Shown here: positions 1-9,654 of the stretch, piece by piece
How positions within the stretch are numbered: the first letter of the stretch is position 1
How the letters are laid out: the number at the start of each line of letters is the position of its first letter
Source: Bacteroidetes bacterium 46-16
Lineage (GTDB): Bacteria > Bacteroidota > Bacteroidia > Chitinophagales > Chitinophagaceae
NCBI GenBank assembly: GCA_001897835.1
Contig: MKUN01000029.1
Location: forward strand, 1 to 64,000
DNA length: 64,000 nt
Reading direction: 5' to 3'
Notes under the pieces: model-generated
Seen by the model: only the letters and a program-made list of their open reading frames with translations
What the model was told of the DNA's origin: nothing
Database searches by the model: none
Translations under genes and position numbers: made by a program

Positions 1-1882
1 AATAACATAGCTTCTGCGCATAGATCCATTTTATGCCCGGTCCGCTGAAGCTGTTCGTTTGTGCAGTAATGCCATCATTCCACAGGTAGAAAGTATAGCC
101 CGGCGGGCCGTCCACATTCACGCTGGCTATATTATCAAAGCACAGCGTGGTATCACCGCCATACATGCTCACCGAGTCCTGTGGTATCGTGGTGGCGGTG
201 AAGTGCACCGTATCGATCAGCATATTGCAGCCGTTAATGGCCGTCACCCATTTGGTAATACTGCTGAAGAAGGTATCGGTTTGGCCTATATGTCCGTCAC
301 TCCAGGTGTAGGAGGTATAGCCGCCGGGGGCGGTCACCGGTATCGGCGAGTAGGCAATGCAGTGGCTGGTATCCATTGCCAGCTTCGTGGTATCCCGCCA
401 GTCGTGCACGTGGAAGGTGTCCGTATTCTTATTACATCCATCAGTTTTACAAACAACCCATTTTGTTCCCGGCACTGTTATTGTATCAGTTTGCGTCACA
501 TTGCCATCGCTCCATGCATAACTGGTATATCCCGCAGTTGCTGAAAAAATCACCGTGTCATTTACCAAACACATAGTCGTATCCACAACATTCGTAGTAT
601 TGACTACCGTATCTGCGGATATATGAAAAGTATCGACAGCAATGCCGCAGCTTACTGTTGAAATGACCCATTTAGTACCGGCGGCCGAAAATGTATCCGA
701 GTTCATAGTACTCCCATCGCTCCACAGATAACTATCATATCCGGTAGGGGCTAGAACAAAAAAACTGTCAACTAAGCATACGGTTGTGTCGTGGACAACT
801 GTGCGATTAAAAACATTTGGAACAAAGTCATTTCCTAGTGTCATCCCGTTATTGATAGCAAAAACAGGGGTTGCATTATAATTGCAGGCAAGACCAGCAG
901 CATTCGGATCATTAATAACGTATACTGATACACCTTGAATCAGGTATAGTTTGCCATCGGGGCCTATTCGCATACCGTGACAATAGACATTGGCTATGCT
1001 TGTCCGTGAGTTCTTTACGGCTAATACATCTGGCAACAACGATAGATCATACTGGTAAATATGGTTAGAGATATTTTGGCTGGTGTACAATTTCGTTCCG
1101 TCTGGTGAAAAACTAACTCCATATGCATACATAGTGTCGAGGTCAATGCCATTAAAAACTTGTCCCGTAGTATTATTAAATGAGTGCAGTTCGACGTCAG
1201 TGGTATTTACTAAGCTTCCATTAACAAGGGCAATTGTGCTGTCGTCTGGCGACACCTTCATTTCGCCGAAATGATATGGGTCGGTACCCGTTATAAAGCC
1301 TGAATTAGAAATTACCGGGGTAGTCGAAATACCTGTAGCATCTATTTTAAATGCATGAAAAACAGGATCTGATTTACTATGCACCACGAGCCACTGGTAA
1401 CAGCCATTCCCCCTAATTGCGATCATCTTTTCATACATATTGCTATCTAAAAGAATATTTTTTTGCCCAACAATTACATCTCCATACCCCCCGTTAAGCG
1501 TCATATCAATTACTGAGTAAAAGACATCGGAATTTACAGTAAACAAATAATATTGGTTAGGATTATTATAAGACTGGACAATTAAAGCTCCTTGCGTGTT
1601 TGAGGTACTCCCCGATAAGCCTGATCCATTCGGCATTACCACATCATTCCTTGCCCATACTTTGTTTGGGGCTGCATAAAAAAGCAGATTGCCATTGGCA
1701 TCACAGACACTCGCACATCCCTCCAATGTGTTTATATTATTACTGAAGAATGCAGGAGGCCCACCGTTAAAATCCATTCCGCCTCCACTACCAAAACACC
1801 ACACATTATTCTCCCCCTGCCCGTATGAGGAAAACGGGAAGCAGAACAGGACTAAGAAGTAAAGAATGGCAATAGGTTTCAC
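1..1882 (-). CDS. Secreted surface protein, partial (C-terminus beyond left edge): N-terminal WD40/PD40-like propeller region followed by tandem PKD-like repeats; probable T9SS cargo
   Basis: Manual translation from GTG at 1882 gives (M)KPIAILYFLVLFCFPFSSYGQGENNVWCFGSGGGMDFNGG..., then repeats such as GYTSYAWSDGNVTQTDTITVPGTKWVV and GYTSYTWSDGHIGQTDTFFSSITKWV. The frame is open to base 1; missing from the ORF track because its stop is outside the window. Confidence 0.8.
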   Translation of the reverse strand, partial: MKPIAILYFLVLFCFPFSSYGQGENNVWCFGSGGGMDFNGGPPAFFSNNINTLEGCASVCDANGNLLFYAAPNKVWARNDVVMPNGSGLSGSTSNTQGALIVQSYNNPNQYYLFTVNSDVFYSVIDMTLNGGYGDVIVGQKNILLDSNMYEKMIAIRGNGCYQWLVVHSKSDPVFHAFKIDATGISTTPVISNSGFITGTDPYHFGEMKVSPDDSTIALVNGSLVNTTDVELHSFNNTTGQVFNGIDLDTMYAYGVSFSPDGTKLYTSQNISNHIYQYDLSLLPDVLAVKNSRTSIANVYCHGMRIGPDGKLYLIQGVSVYVINDPNAAGLACNYNATPVFAINNGMTLGNDFVPNVFNRTVVHDTTVCLVDSFFVLAPTGYDSYLWSDGSTMNSDTFSAAGTKWVISTVSCGIAVDTFHISADTVVNTTNVVDTTMCLVNDTVIFSATAGYTSYAWSDGNVTQTDTITVPGTKWVVCKTDGCNKNTDTFHVHDWRDTTKLAMDTSHCIAYSPIPVTAPGGYTSYTWSDGHIGQTDTFFSSITKWVTAINGCNMLIDTVHFTATTIPQDSVSMYGGDTTLCFDNIASVNVDGPPGYTFYLWNDGITAQTNSFSGPGIKWIYAQKLCY

Positions 1883-2288
1883 TACCTAAAAATATATAAA
1901 AATAGAAATAAATCATAAAAATGCCATCTGTTTCTTTGTTTTGATAGCATAAAAACAAGCTTTTATCACACCCTGAAAACAGGGTATCATAAAAATTAAA
2001 TTTGCCGCTCCTCTTTCCATTAGCGAACTTTGCAGGGCAATTGATCTCTTGATAACCACCTGGAAGTAACCCTTCTTCACTTTGTATCATGATCACCTCA
2101 TTGCTTATGATACAGCCAGGTAATTGGAGCAGCTAAGCTCAGGAACTTCCATCGTCAACTTTTTTTAATTCAATCAGGTAATAACAGGAAATAACTATAA
2201 AAAACATACATCGCTACAGTAAAGGCTTCTCAGCATTTTTACCTGCTGCAACAGGAAATAATACACCACCGGAAAAAAGGAAATAACC

Positions 2289-2328
2289 TATCAACTTATC
2301 AACCTATTGACTTATCAACTTATACACT
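2289..2328. repeat. Degenerate 8-bp tandem repeat x5 upstream of CDS 2340
   Basis: TATCAACT TATCAACC TATTGACT TATCAACT TATACACT read directly. Confidence 0.8.
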
Positions 2329-2339
2329 AACTTTATACT

Positions 2340-3977
2340 ATGAAACAAATTGCCATCCTGCTTTTATTACTTGGCTCATATATATATGCGGGTGCGCAAC
2401 TACCACAGGTAAAGTGGTACTATGACATACACGATGTTTCCTTCGGGCAAACTGCTGCTAAGGATGTGGATGGTGATGGCAGGCTTGAACTAGTATTCAG
2501 CACCTACTGGAACGACAGCACTGTGTATTGCCTCAACGCCGAGGATGGCAGCCTTAAATGGCAACATAAATTGCCCGGTCCCCTCGGTGGCTGCAACGAT
2601 GCCGGCCCTTTGATATTCGATCCCTTTGGTAACGGAAATTATAAAGTGGTCATTCCCGGCTCCTGTATGGATACCACCTTTTGTCTCGATGCCGATAGCG
2701 GTTATGTGCAGTGGAAAACAGTGACCGGCGGCGGCGACTCGCCACCCTCCTGTGCCGATATAGATCACGATGGCAATATAGAAGTGCTGCATGGCACCTT
2801 CGATGGGCATGTGGCCTGCCTGGATGGCAAAACGGGGGCCTTGAAATGGAAGGTGCTTGTGGATGCCAATGCGGCTATAGAAAGCGAAGCAGCTATTATG
2901 GATGCAGAGCACAATGGCACACTCGATTTTGTGGTGGCCACCTGGGATTTCACCAACGACAGCAACCGCATATCCTGCTTCCGGGGCAGCGACCATTCAC
3001 TGGTATGGAGCAGCTACCTGCCCAAAAACCTCATGTACCACGGCACTGCATTTGGCGATATAGATCATGACGGAAGGTATGAGCTCACCATTGGTGATTA
3101 TGATGGCTATGTCTATTGCCTGAATGCCGAAGATGGCAGCCCGCTCTGGAAAGATACGGCCTATGTATATGTGGGCGCGCCCACTACCCTTGCCGACCTG
3201 GATAACGACGGCTACCTCGATGTCATCTACTGCGATGGCGCCAATGTAATTGCCCGTAAGCATGATAAATCGCCGCTGTGGGCCTATCCTATCCCGGGGC
3301 AGGGTTCGTTCCGCGGTGTGGCCGTTGCCGATGTCAATAACGATAATTACCCCGATGTCACCTTTGCCACCGGCGATGGCCAGGTCATATCACTCAATGG
3401 CTCAAACGGCAGCGTCATCCGCTCTGTGAACATGAACACCATTTACCAGGATACCTTCGAGATCGATAATGCCCCCATCATAGCCGATTTTGATGGCGAT
3501 GACACACTTGATCTTTTTATTGTAGGCGGCAAAACACGCTATCCCAATACGGCAATCGACTATGGTCGCGCATACTGCTTTTCATGGGGCATAGGCAACG
3601 GCCCCGACTGGACCATGTTCCGCCGCGATGAGCGCCGCAGCGCCTGTGTATGCGATAGCCTGGGCCTCCCATTGCCACCGCTCAATATCAAAGAGTTAAA
3701 AGCGGCAGAAAGCGGTGACCTTATACTTTCACCCAATCCGAATAATGGTAACTTCATCCTTAGCTTCTCCCTGCCTGCCGATGCCGATGCCCTTATCTCA
3801 ATAACCGATATGGCCGGGCGAAAAGTATTGGCTGATCTCACAAAGTCATACAAAAAGGGACTCAATACAGAATATTTTTCGCAGGAAAAGCTAAATATTT
3901 TAACTCCCGGTATATACCTGTTGCAGCTGAAAACAATTGATTATCAACATATTGAAAAACTAATTATTAACCCATAG
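2340..3977 (+). CDS. FG-GAP/PQQ-like beta-propeller secreted protein with C-terminal T9SS type A sorting domain
   Basis: Signal peptide; repeated DxDxDG motifs (DVDGDGRLEL, DIDHDGNIEV, DLDNDGYLDV); C-terminal LSPNPNNGNFILSF...GIYLLQLKTIDYQHIEKLIINP. Confidence 0.9.
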   Translation: MKQIAILLLLLGSYIYAGAQLPQVKWYYDIHDVSFGQTAAKDVDGDGRLELVFSTYWNDSTVYCLNAEDGSLKWQHKLPGPLGGCNDAGPLIFDPFGNGNYKVVIPGSCMDTTFCLDADSGYVQWKTVTGGGDSPPSCADIDHDGNIEVLHGTFDGHVACLDGKTGALKWKVLVDANAAIESEAAIMDAEHNGTLDFVVATWDFTNDSNRISCFRGSDHSLVWSSYLPKNLMYHGTAFGDIDHDGRYELTIGDYDGYVYCLNAEDGSPLWKDTAYVYVGAPTTLADLDNDGYLDVIYCDGANVIARKHDKSPLWAYPIPGQGSFRGVAVADVNNDNYPDVTFATGDGQVISLNGSNGSVIRSVNMNTIYQDTFEIDNAPIIADFDGDDTLDLFIVGGKTRYPNTAIDYGRAYCFSWGIGNGPDWTMFRRDERRSACVCDSLGLPLPPLNIKELKAAESGDLILSPNPNNGNFILSFSLPADADALISITDMAGRKVLADLTKSYKKGLNTEYFSQEKLNILTPGIYLLQLKTIDYQHIEKLIINP

Positions 3978-4029
3978 GCTATAATAATACTAAGTTAACA
4001 TATACTCATAGGCTATAGATATACTCTAT
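3973..4029. promoter_or_regulatory. Candidate OxyR autoregulatory site: duplicated CATAGGCTATA plus ATAG-N7-CTAT
   Basis: CATAGGCTATA at 3973-3983 and 4007-4017; ATAG(4015-4018)-ATATACT-CTAT(4026-4029), the spacing of one half of the classical OxyR consensus; 46 bp upstream of oxyR. Confidence 0.5.
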
Positions 4030-4074
4030 ATCACATGGAAGTATTAGGTTTGCCTAACAATAGCTTATCCTTAT

Positions 4075-5031
4075 ATGACCATCACACAACTTGAATATGT
4101 CGTAGCAGTAGCCACTTACAAGAGTTTTGTATCAGCTGCCGAAAAGTGTTTTGTCACTCAGCCCACGCTCAGTATGCAGATACAGAAGCTGGAAGATGAA
4201 CTGGGCGTAAAACTGTTTGACCGTAATAAGCACCCAATAGCCATCACAGCTATGGGCGAGGCTATAGTTGAGCAGGCGCGTATAGTGCTATCGGAATGTG
4301 ATAAGATCAACGAACTGATACAACTGCAGCAAAATAATCTTGCAGGCAAATTCAGGTTCGCTGTCATCCCGACAGTAGCGCCATATATACTCCCGGGCCT
4401 GCTTGAGCACTATTCAGCTAAGTACCCCGACGTAAAGCTCGATGTGAAGGAACTGGAAACACACCAGGTCATAACTGCCCTGCGCAATAACGAGATCGAT
4501 GCCGCGCTGCTCAGCACCCCGCTCGAGGAGAACGATATAAAAGAATACCCGCTGTTTTACGAACCCTTCGTAGCTTATTTTTCAGAGGGCGAAAAGGCAT
4601 TGAAGAAGCGACTGATCTCCCCATCCGATATCGAGCTCGATCGTATATGGCTGCTCAATGAGGGGCACTGTATGCGCAACCAGATCATTAACCTCTGCAG
4701 CGACCAGGTACAACGCCTGCAAAGCGAGCGTGCCTACCGTTACGAATCAAGCAATGTGGAGACACTCCGTAAGCTGGTGGATAAGAACAAAGGCTTTACC
4801 GTACTGCCCGAGCTGGCTACTGTTGAGTTCAATGAAGACCAGATGGAAAAGATACGCTACTTCGAAGATCCTGAGCCGGTGCGCGAGATAAGCCTTGTGA
4901 CCAGCGGGCATTTCGTGCGCCTCACCCTGCTTCAAAGCCTCATGGACGAGATACTGCAACTGGTGCCGGAAAAAATGAGGGTCCAAAAGAAGAACAGGAA
5001 AGTGCTGCGCATACAGAGCGCTAAACTGTAG
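4075..5031 (+). CDS. oxyR: LysR-family hydrogen peroxide-sensing regulator OxyR
   Basis: N-terminal LysR HTH (MTITQLEYVVAVATYKSFVSAAEKCFVTQPTLSMQIQKLE); GHCMRNQIINLC keeps the two-cysteine spacing of OxyR. Confidence 0.92.
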   Translation: MTITQLEYVVAVATYKSFVSAAEKCFVTQPTLSMQIQKLEDELGVKLFDRNKHPIAITAMGEAIVEQARIVLSECDKINELIQLQQNNLAGKFRFAVIPTVAPYILPGLLEHYSAKYPDVKLDVKELETHQVITALRNNEIDAALLSTPLEENDIKEYPLFYEPFVAYFSEGEKALKKRLISPSDIELDRIWLLNEGHCMRNQIINLCSDQVQRLQSERAYRYESSNVETLRKLVDKNKGFTVLPELATVEFNEDQMEKIRYFEDPEPVREISLVTSGHFVRLTLLQSLMDEILQLVPEKMRVQKKNRKVLRIQSAKL

Positions 5032-5677
5032 CTACTATTATCCTGTTAGGGCCATTCTTCAGTACTTTGTGTACCGGGAAAACGTTGTTGAATATCTCTA
5101 GAGTATCATCCCATTCTTTGGGATGGTTTATAATGTAGTTGAGTACTACATTCCCACCTGCCATTGTGCTTTTACGGCAGTTTTCAAGGAATACTTGCTT
5201 GCTTACAAAATCAGGTACCACCCTGCCGGTAAAAATATCTATGATCACAAGGTCAAATTGCTGTTCATTGGCTTGTATGTATAGCTTCGCGTCCTCGCAT
5301 ACCGGCATTATCATATGGTCGGCACTATTGCCCAGCTTTTCAAGTGCCCACTGCAGTACCAGTTGATCTTTATCCACCAGTGTAAATGCGGGACGATATC
5401 CCAGCCTGTGCATGACGGATACCGCACTGCCAAGGCCTGCTCCTAGCACCAGGATATTTTTAGCATCCGGTAACTTTGCTGCAAGCTCTTTATAGGCCAG
5501 CACCAGTGGCCGGTATTTGTTACCATCCGAATAAAGGGCATCAGCAGTAGCGAGCTGCCACCTGTTGCGATATAAAAAAAGCTCCAGTACCGGATTTTCT
5601 GTACTGGAGCCTTTACGCATTCTTACAGGGTAAAAAAAACTGAAGAAAATGCTAAGAAAAAGGTAGAATTTACGCAT
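5021..5677 (-). CDS. Spermidine synthase-like SAM-dependent methyltransferase-fold protein
   Basis: VLVLGAGLGSAVSVMHRLGYRPAFTLVDKDQLVLQWA...FDLVIIDIFTGRVVPDFVSKQVFLENCR; 3' end overlaps oxyR by 11 bp. Confidence 0.75.
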   Translation of the reverse strand: MRKFYLFLSIFFSFFYPVRMRKGSSTENPVLELFLYRNRWQLATADALYSDGNKYRPLVLAYKELAAKLPDAKNILVLGAGLGSAVSVMHRLGYRPAFTLVDKDQLVLQWALEKLGNSADHMIMPVCEDAKLYIQANEQQFDLVIIDIFTGRVVPDFVSKQVFLENCRKSTMAGGNVVLNYIINHPKEWDDTLEIFNNVFPVHKVLKNGPNRIIVATV

Positions 5678-5702
5678 CTCTCATAATATTAGATGCATGA
5701 TA

Positions 5703-6344
5703 TCAATGTTGATGCCTCCGTGTTCTCCGTTTCCTGAACAGGGGTACTTTATTCTCATTACCGCTAAGCAGCCGGCCAATATTTTTATGGTGGGTAAGCA
5801 CTACCAGGCAGGCGGTTGCTATGGCAAAGAGCCTGTAGCTTACTTCAGGCTCGTGAAAGATGAAGAGTATAAGTAACGGGAATGCAATGCTGGCACTAAT
5901 AGAGCTCAGCGATACATAACGCGTAAGGAACAGCATTAACAGGAAAACGCCTACCAGGCTCACGGCGGCAAGCGGTTGTATACCCAGTATCATTCCGAAC
6001 AATGTAGCAATGCCTTTCCCCCCCCTGAACTCAGCCCAAATGGGGAAAATATGACCTAACACAGCGGCAAGGCCCAGGAATATCTGTAAGTTAACGAAAG
6101 GCTCACTGGTCCAGGGATATGGCGAAAAGATCGAAAGCTTTACAGCTATAAAGCCTTTTAGCATGTCTACGAGCATTACAGCAGAGCCTGCCCGGGATCC
6201 TAATATCCTGAAAGTATTCGTAGCACCTGCATTACCACTGCCATGCTCACGAATATCCATACCATACATCTTCTTGCTAACCCAAACCGCAGTAGGAATA
6301 GAACCAATTAGGTATGCCAACACTATTAAAACAGCAATCGTCAT
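5703..6344 (-). CDS. plsY: Glycerol-3-phosphate acyltransferase PlsY
   Basis: LIGSIPTAVWVSKKMYGMDIREHGSGNAGATNTFRILG and FRGGKGIATLFG motifs. Confidence 0.95.
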   Translation of the reverse strand: MTIAVLIVLAYLIGSIPTAVWVSKKMYGMDIREHGSGNAGATNTFRILGSRAGSAVMLVDMLKGFIAVKLSIFSPYPWTSEPFVNLQIFLGLAAVLGHIFPIWAEFRGGKGIATLFGMILGIQPLAAVSLVGVFLLMLFLTRYVSLSSISASIAFPLLILFIFHEPEVSYRLFAIATACLVVLTHHKNIGRLLSGNENKVPLFRKRRTRRHQH

Positions 6345-6488
6345 TCTGATTTCTTAATCGCAGAGCAACAAATTTATATTTTCCCGCTGGTAAATCCTAA
6401 TAAAAAAATAACGTATTTATTCCTGCGAATTCCTTATAATAATTGCAGCAATTTTAAGTATTCGTTAAGCATATCAATTAAGTAAACA

Positions 6489-7304
6489 TTATTTTTTCAC
6501 CAATAAATTGATCCAGTTATTCAGGACATTAGTACTGATAAAGCTAAGCCCTTCTGCTATAGCAGCACTATTTACTATATCTAAATCTTCTTTCAACAGC
6601 CCGCTCATTAAGATATAACCGTCTTTTGCCACTAATGTTGCCAGTTTATTCATATAAGTAAGTAAGATATTCCGGTTAATATTGGCTAAAATAATATCGA
6701 ACTTCTCCATCTTAACGTATTCAAGCGAACCTTGTAATACAGTTATGCTGGTACATGAGTTTTGTTTGATATTTTCCATAGCATTTTGGTATGACCAGGT
6801 ATCGCTATCTACCGCCAGCACCTGTGCGGCGCCCAGTTTCGCGGACAGTATGGCCAATATGCCTGTGCCCGTACCAAAATCCAATACAGACCTAGCTACA
6901 AAATCCATCTGCTGCATTTGCATCATCATAAGCATAGTGGTGGCATGATGCCCCGTGCCAAATGACATTTGCGGCGTGATAACCACCTCATACGGCGTAC
7001 CGATATCGATATTATGGAAATGTGCCCTTACAGTACAAAACCCGGGTACAATAACCGGCTCAAAGCTCGCCTCCCATTGTGCATTCCAGTTCTGCTCCTC
7101 TACATCATCTACCTCGTAAGCAACCGCATGTTCGGCAAGAATAGTTTCTACTGCTGCTACATCAAAATCACCTGTAATTATATACGCAAATAGCTTGCCC
7201 CCTGTCTCCTCAAATCCATCAAATCCCGTTTTGGCCAGTTTAGCTATTAAGATCTCACGAAGTGCTGCATCTGCCGCAGTAATAGAAAGTTGCTTGTATT
7301 GCAT
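6489..7304 (-). CDS. prmA: Ribosomal protein L11 methyltransferase
   Basis: ITPQMSFGTGHHATTMLMMMQMQ...VLDFGTGTGILAILSAKLGA...ILANINRNILL. Confidence 0.93.
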   Translation of the reverse strand: MQYKQLSITAADAALREILIAKLAKTGFDGFEETGGKLFAYIITGDFDVAAVETILAEHAVAYEVDDVEEQNWNAQWEASFEPVIVPGFCTVRAHFHNIDIGTPYEVVITPQMSFGTGHHATTMLMMMQMQQMDFVARSVLDFGTGTGILAILSAKLGAAQVLAVDSDTWSYQNAMENIKQNSCTSITVLQGSLEYVKMEKFDIILANINRNILLTYMNKLATLVAKDGYILMSGLLKEDLDIVNSAAIAEGLSFISTNVLNNWINLLVKK

Positions 7305-7367
7305 AGTTTACAAAGTAAAAGAGGTTGCACCTAAGTACAACCTCTTACAAAAATAAAATATTATTTA

Positions 7368-9560
7368 TCAGGGATTCTGGTCACCTTTATTAACCCTGTA
7401 ACCGGGCCTGGTCATTTGGGTCTCAGTATCATCAGGATCGCCTTCATTCATTGAATTCTCATCTATTTGCAGGTTCTGCATTTGTTCATCCATGGTTCCT
7501 GGTTTAGCACTGTTGAACAGGATGCGACGCGAAGGTATATCTGTTACCACACGGAACTCAGTACGGCGATTCAACTGACGACCCTCAGGATTATCTTTGC
7601 TTCCTATCTTATTGGGTGCTACCGGCATTTTATCGCCAAACCCTTTCGCTACAAGACGCATTTCCTCAATACCATTGCTTACCAGGTAATCAACTACCGA
7701 CTGGGCACGGCGCTTAGATAATTCTTCATTATACTTGTTAGAACCTTTAGAGTCGGTGTATGAATATATTTCCACGCTGAGCGAAGGATTATCTTTCATA
7801 AAGTTGATCAGCGAATCCAGGGAAGCCATTGACTCAGGACGCAATGTTGCTTTATCGAAATCATAGAACACATTGGTTACGGAGAAGTCAACAACAACAC
7901 TGTCCATATATATGGTAACATATACAGTGTCATCCGGGTCGGTACGCTTCACATCCATGGTGTTAATGGTAGCGCGTGTAGAAGAATAACCTTGTTTATC
8001 GCCGGTGATCACATAATTATTACCGCGGGCAATATTAAATGAGAAATCACCATCGGTAGAATTATAGGTCTTCATGTCGCTATTCTGATTCACCATCTTA
8101 ACCACTACTTCTGATAATTTTTCGCCTGATTTGCGGTCCACAACTTTACCTATGACCATAAGCTTTGGTTCGTATTGTATACGCCAAATATCATCGCAGC
8201 ATGTGGGGTTCTTAAGGGCAATGGAACCTACACGGTTAGACACTACGTAAGCATCTGGTTTGCCCAACGGATCTTTTATATAATACAGTTCGTCTGCGCT
8301 GGTATTAATGGGGTAACCCATATTTTGCACATTGGTATAGCGTGATGGGCCACCATCGGCAGAGAAGATATCAAAACCACCAAAACCAGACCAGCCATTA
8401 GACGCAAAATAAAGTTTGCCAACACGGCTGTCGTAATAAGGTGTTTGTTCATCATATTCGGTATTTACTTGTTTACCGGCATTTTGCGGACGACGGTATG
8501 TGCCCCTGCGGGTATCATAAACAGAGTACCAAATATCGTAACCTCCACGACTTTGCAGTTTACGGTTGGACGAGAAGAACAGTATTTCTTTCTTGCCAAT
8601 CTTACAAATCCATGGCTGTGTATTTGAAGGACCGTCATTGATACCTTCACCTAAAGTCTCAGGTTTTGACCAGTCTTTACCCTTGAATTCAGAAACATAT
8701 ATCTTACAGTTGACCATGTTCGAATCTCCCTCACCACACTTGGTGAAATAGAAGCGGTCACCACCAGGGCTAAAACAACCGTTACCAACATGTACATTAT
8801 CCTGATTGAATTTGCCGTCCATGAATTTTATCGGCCACTCAAAAGAATCGACCTGGGAAACGTGACCTTGCTTATGCGACACCATGAAACGTGACATATA
8901 TTCACCACGAGCCCTTGGGTTAGCATCTACAACATCATTCTGGCGCATTGAAGAGAACAGTAATGCTGTATCACCCAAAGGATATGGTGCAGATTCAGTG
9001 TAGGCACTGTTCACATTAGGACCCGCATTCAAAATAGTTTGTGGCTGAGGATCTTTCATAGAAGCCATAGCTTTGTTACACCCATCTATCTGCACCTTCG
9101 CATACTTTTTAAGCTTTTTATACGTTTTAGGATTTTCAGAAATGAAACGGTTAAACGTAGCTATCGCTTTCTCATATTCGCCTGACTGCTTTTCCATCTT
9201 AGCCTGCATGAACAGTGCTTCAGGATACAGTTTTGATGCCAGGGCATATGTTTCAGCATAATAGTGTGCTGCCGGCACATAGTCTCTCGTCAGCATATAG
9301 GCTTCAGCAAGCTGGAAGGTAAGGTACGGGTTGCGTTCCTGTTCCTGCTTCAATTGCTGATAATAATCTATAGCATTGAAATAACTGCCTTCACGAAACA
9401 GGTTATCTGCCCAGCGAAGTTTCTTATCATAAGACAGGCCCGAAACAGGGTCGTTTGCCTTGTTCCTATACCTTTCCATTCTATGCGACTGGGCATTTGC
9501 ATCATATTGCAGTGTAACGATAACCGTAGCCAATATTAGAAGCAGCCAATTTTTTCTCAT
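7368..9560 (-). CDS. OmpA-family protein, TPR + PD40 propeller + CarboxypepD_reg + OmpA domain (PorE-like architecture)
   Basis: N-terminal TPR-like region, propeller region with LFFSSNRK..GGYDIW, IGKVVDRKSGEKLSEVVVKM, and C-terminal OmpA LRPESMASLDSLINFMKDNPSLSVEIYSYTDSKGSNKYNEELSKRRAQSVVDYLVSNGI. Confidence 0.88.
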   Translation of the reverse strand: MRKNWLLLILATVIVTLQYDANAQSHRMERYRNKANDPVSGLSYDKKLRWADNLFREGSYFNAIDYYQQLKQEQERNPYLTFQLAEAYMLTRDYVPAAHYYAETYALASKLYPEALFMQAKMEKQSGEYEKAIATFNRFISENPKTYKKLKKYAKVQIDGCNKAMASMKDPQPQTILNAGPNVNSAYTESAPYPLGDTALLFSSMRQNDVVDANPRARGEYMSRFMVSHKQGHVSQVDSFEWPIKFMDGKFNQDNVHVGNGCFSPGGDRFYFTKCGEGDSNMVNCKIYVSEFKGKDWSKPETLGEGINDGPSNTQPWICKIGKKEILFFSSNRKLQSRGGYDIWYSVYDTRRGTYRRPQNAGKQVNTEYDEQTPYYDSRVGKLYFASNGWSGFGGFDIFSADGGPSRYTNVQNMGYPINTSADELYYIKDPLGKPDAYVVSNRVGSIALKNPTCCDDIWRIQYEPKLMVIGKVVDRKSGEKLSEVVVKMVNQNSDMKTYNSTDGDFSFNIARGNNYVITGDKQGYSSTRATINTMDVKRTDPDDTVYVTIYMDSVVVDFSVTNVFYDFDKATLRPESMASLDSLINFMKDNPSLSVEIYSYTDSKGSNKYNEELSKRRAQSVVDYLVSNGIEEMRLVAKGFGDKMPVAPNKIGSKDNPEGRQLNRRTEFRVVTDIPSRRILFNSAKPGTMDEQMQNLQIDENSMNEGDPDDTETQMTRPGYRVNKGDQNP

Positions 9561-9654
9561 GTTCGTGAGCGTTGTTAATGGGTATAAAAGTATAAATTGG
9601 TCATAAAAAAAGAAAGGGCTTTAAAAAAAATTTTTGCCCTTTCCCGATAATCTC

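Noticed and set aside
59-544. 161-aa plus-strand ORF
   Set aside because: Exactly antisense to the repeat-rich minus-strand surface protein; open only because of that protein's codon usage.
1806-2096. 96-aa minus-strand ORF
   Set aside because: Out of frame with and overlapping the start of the edge CDS; low-complexity, no family resemblance.
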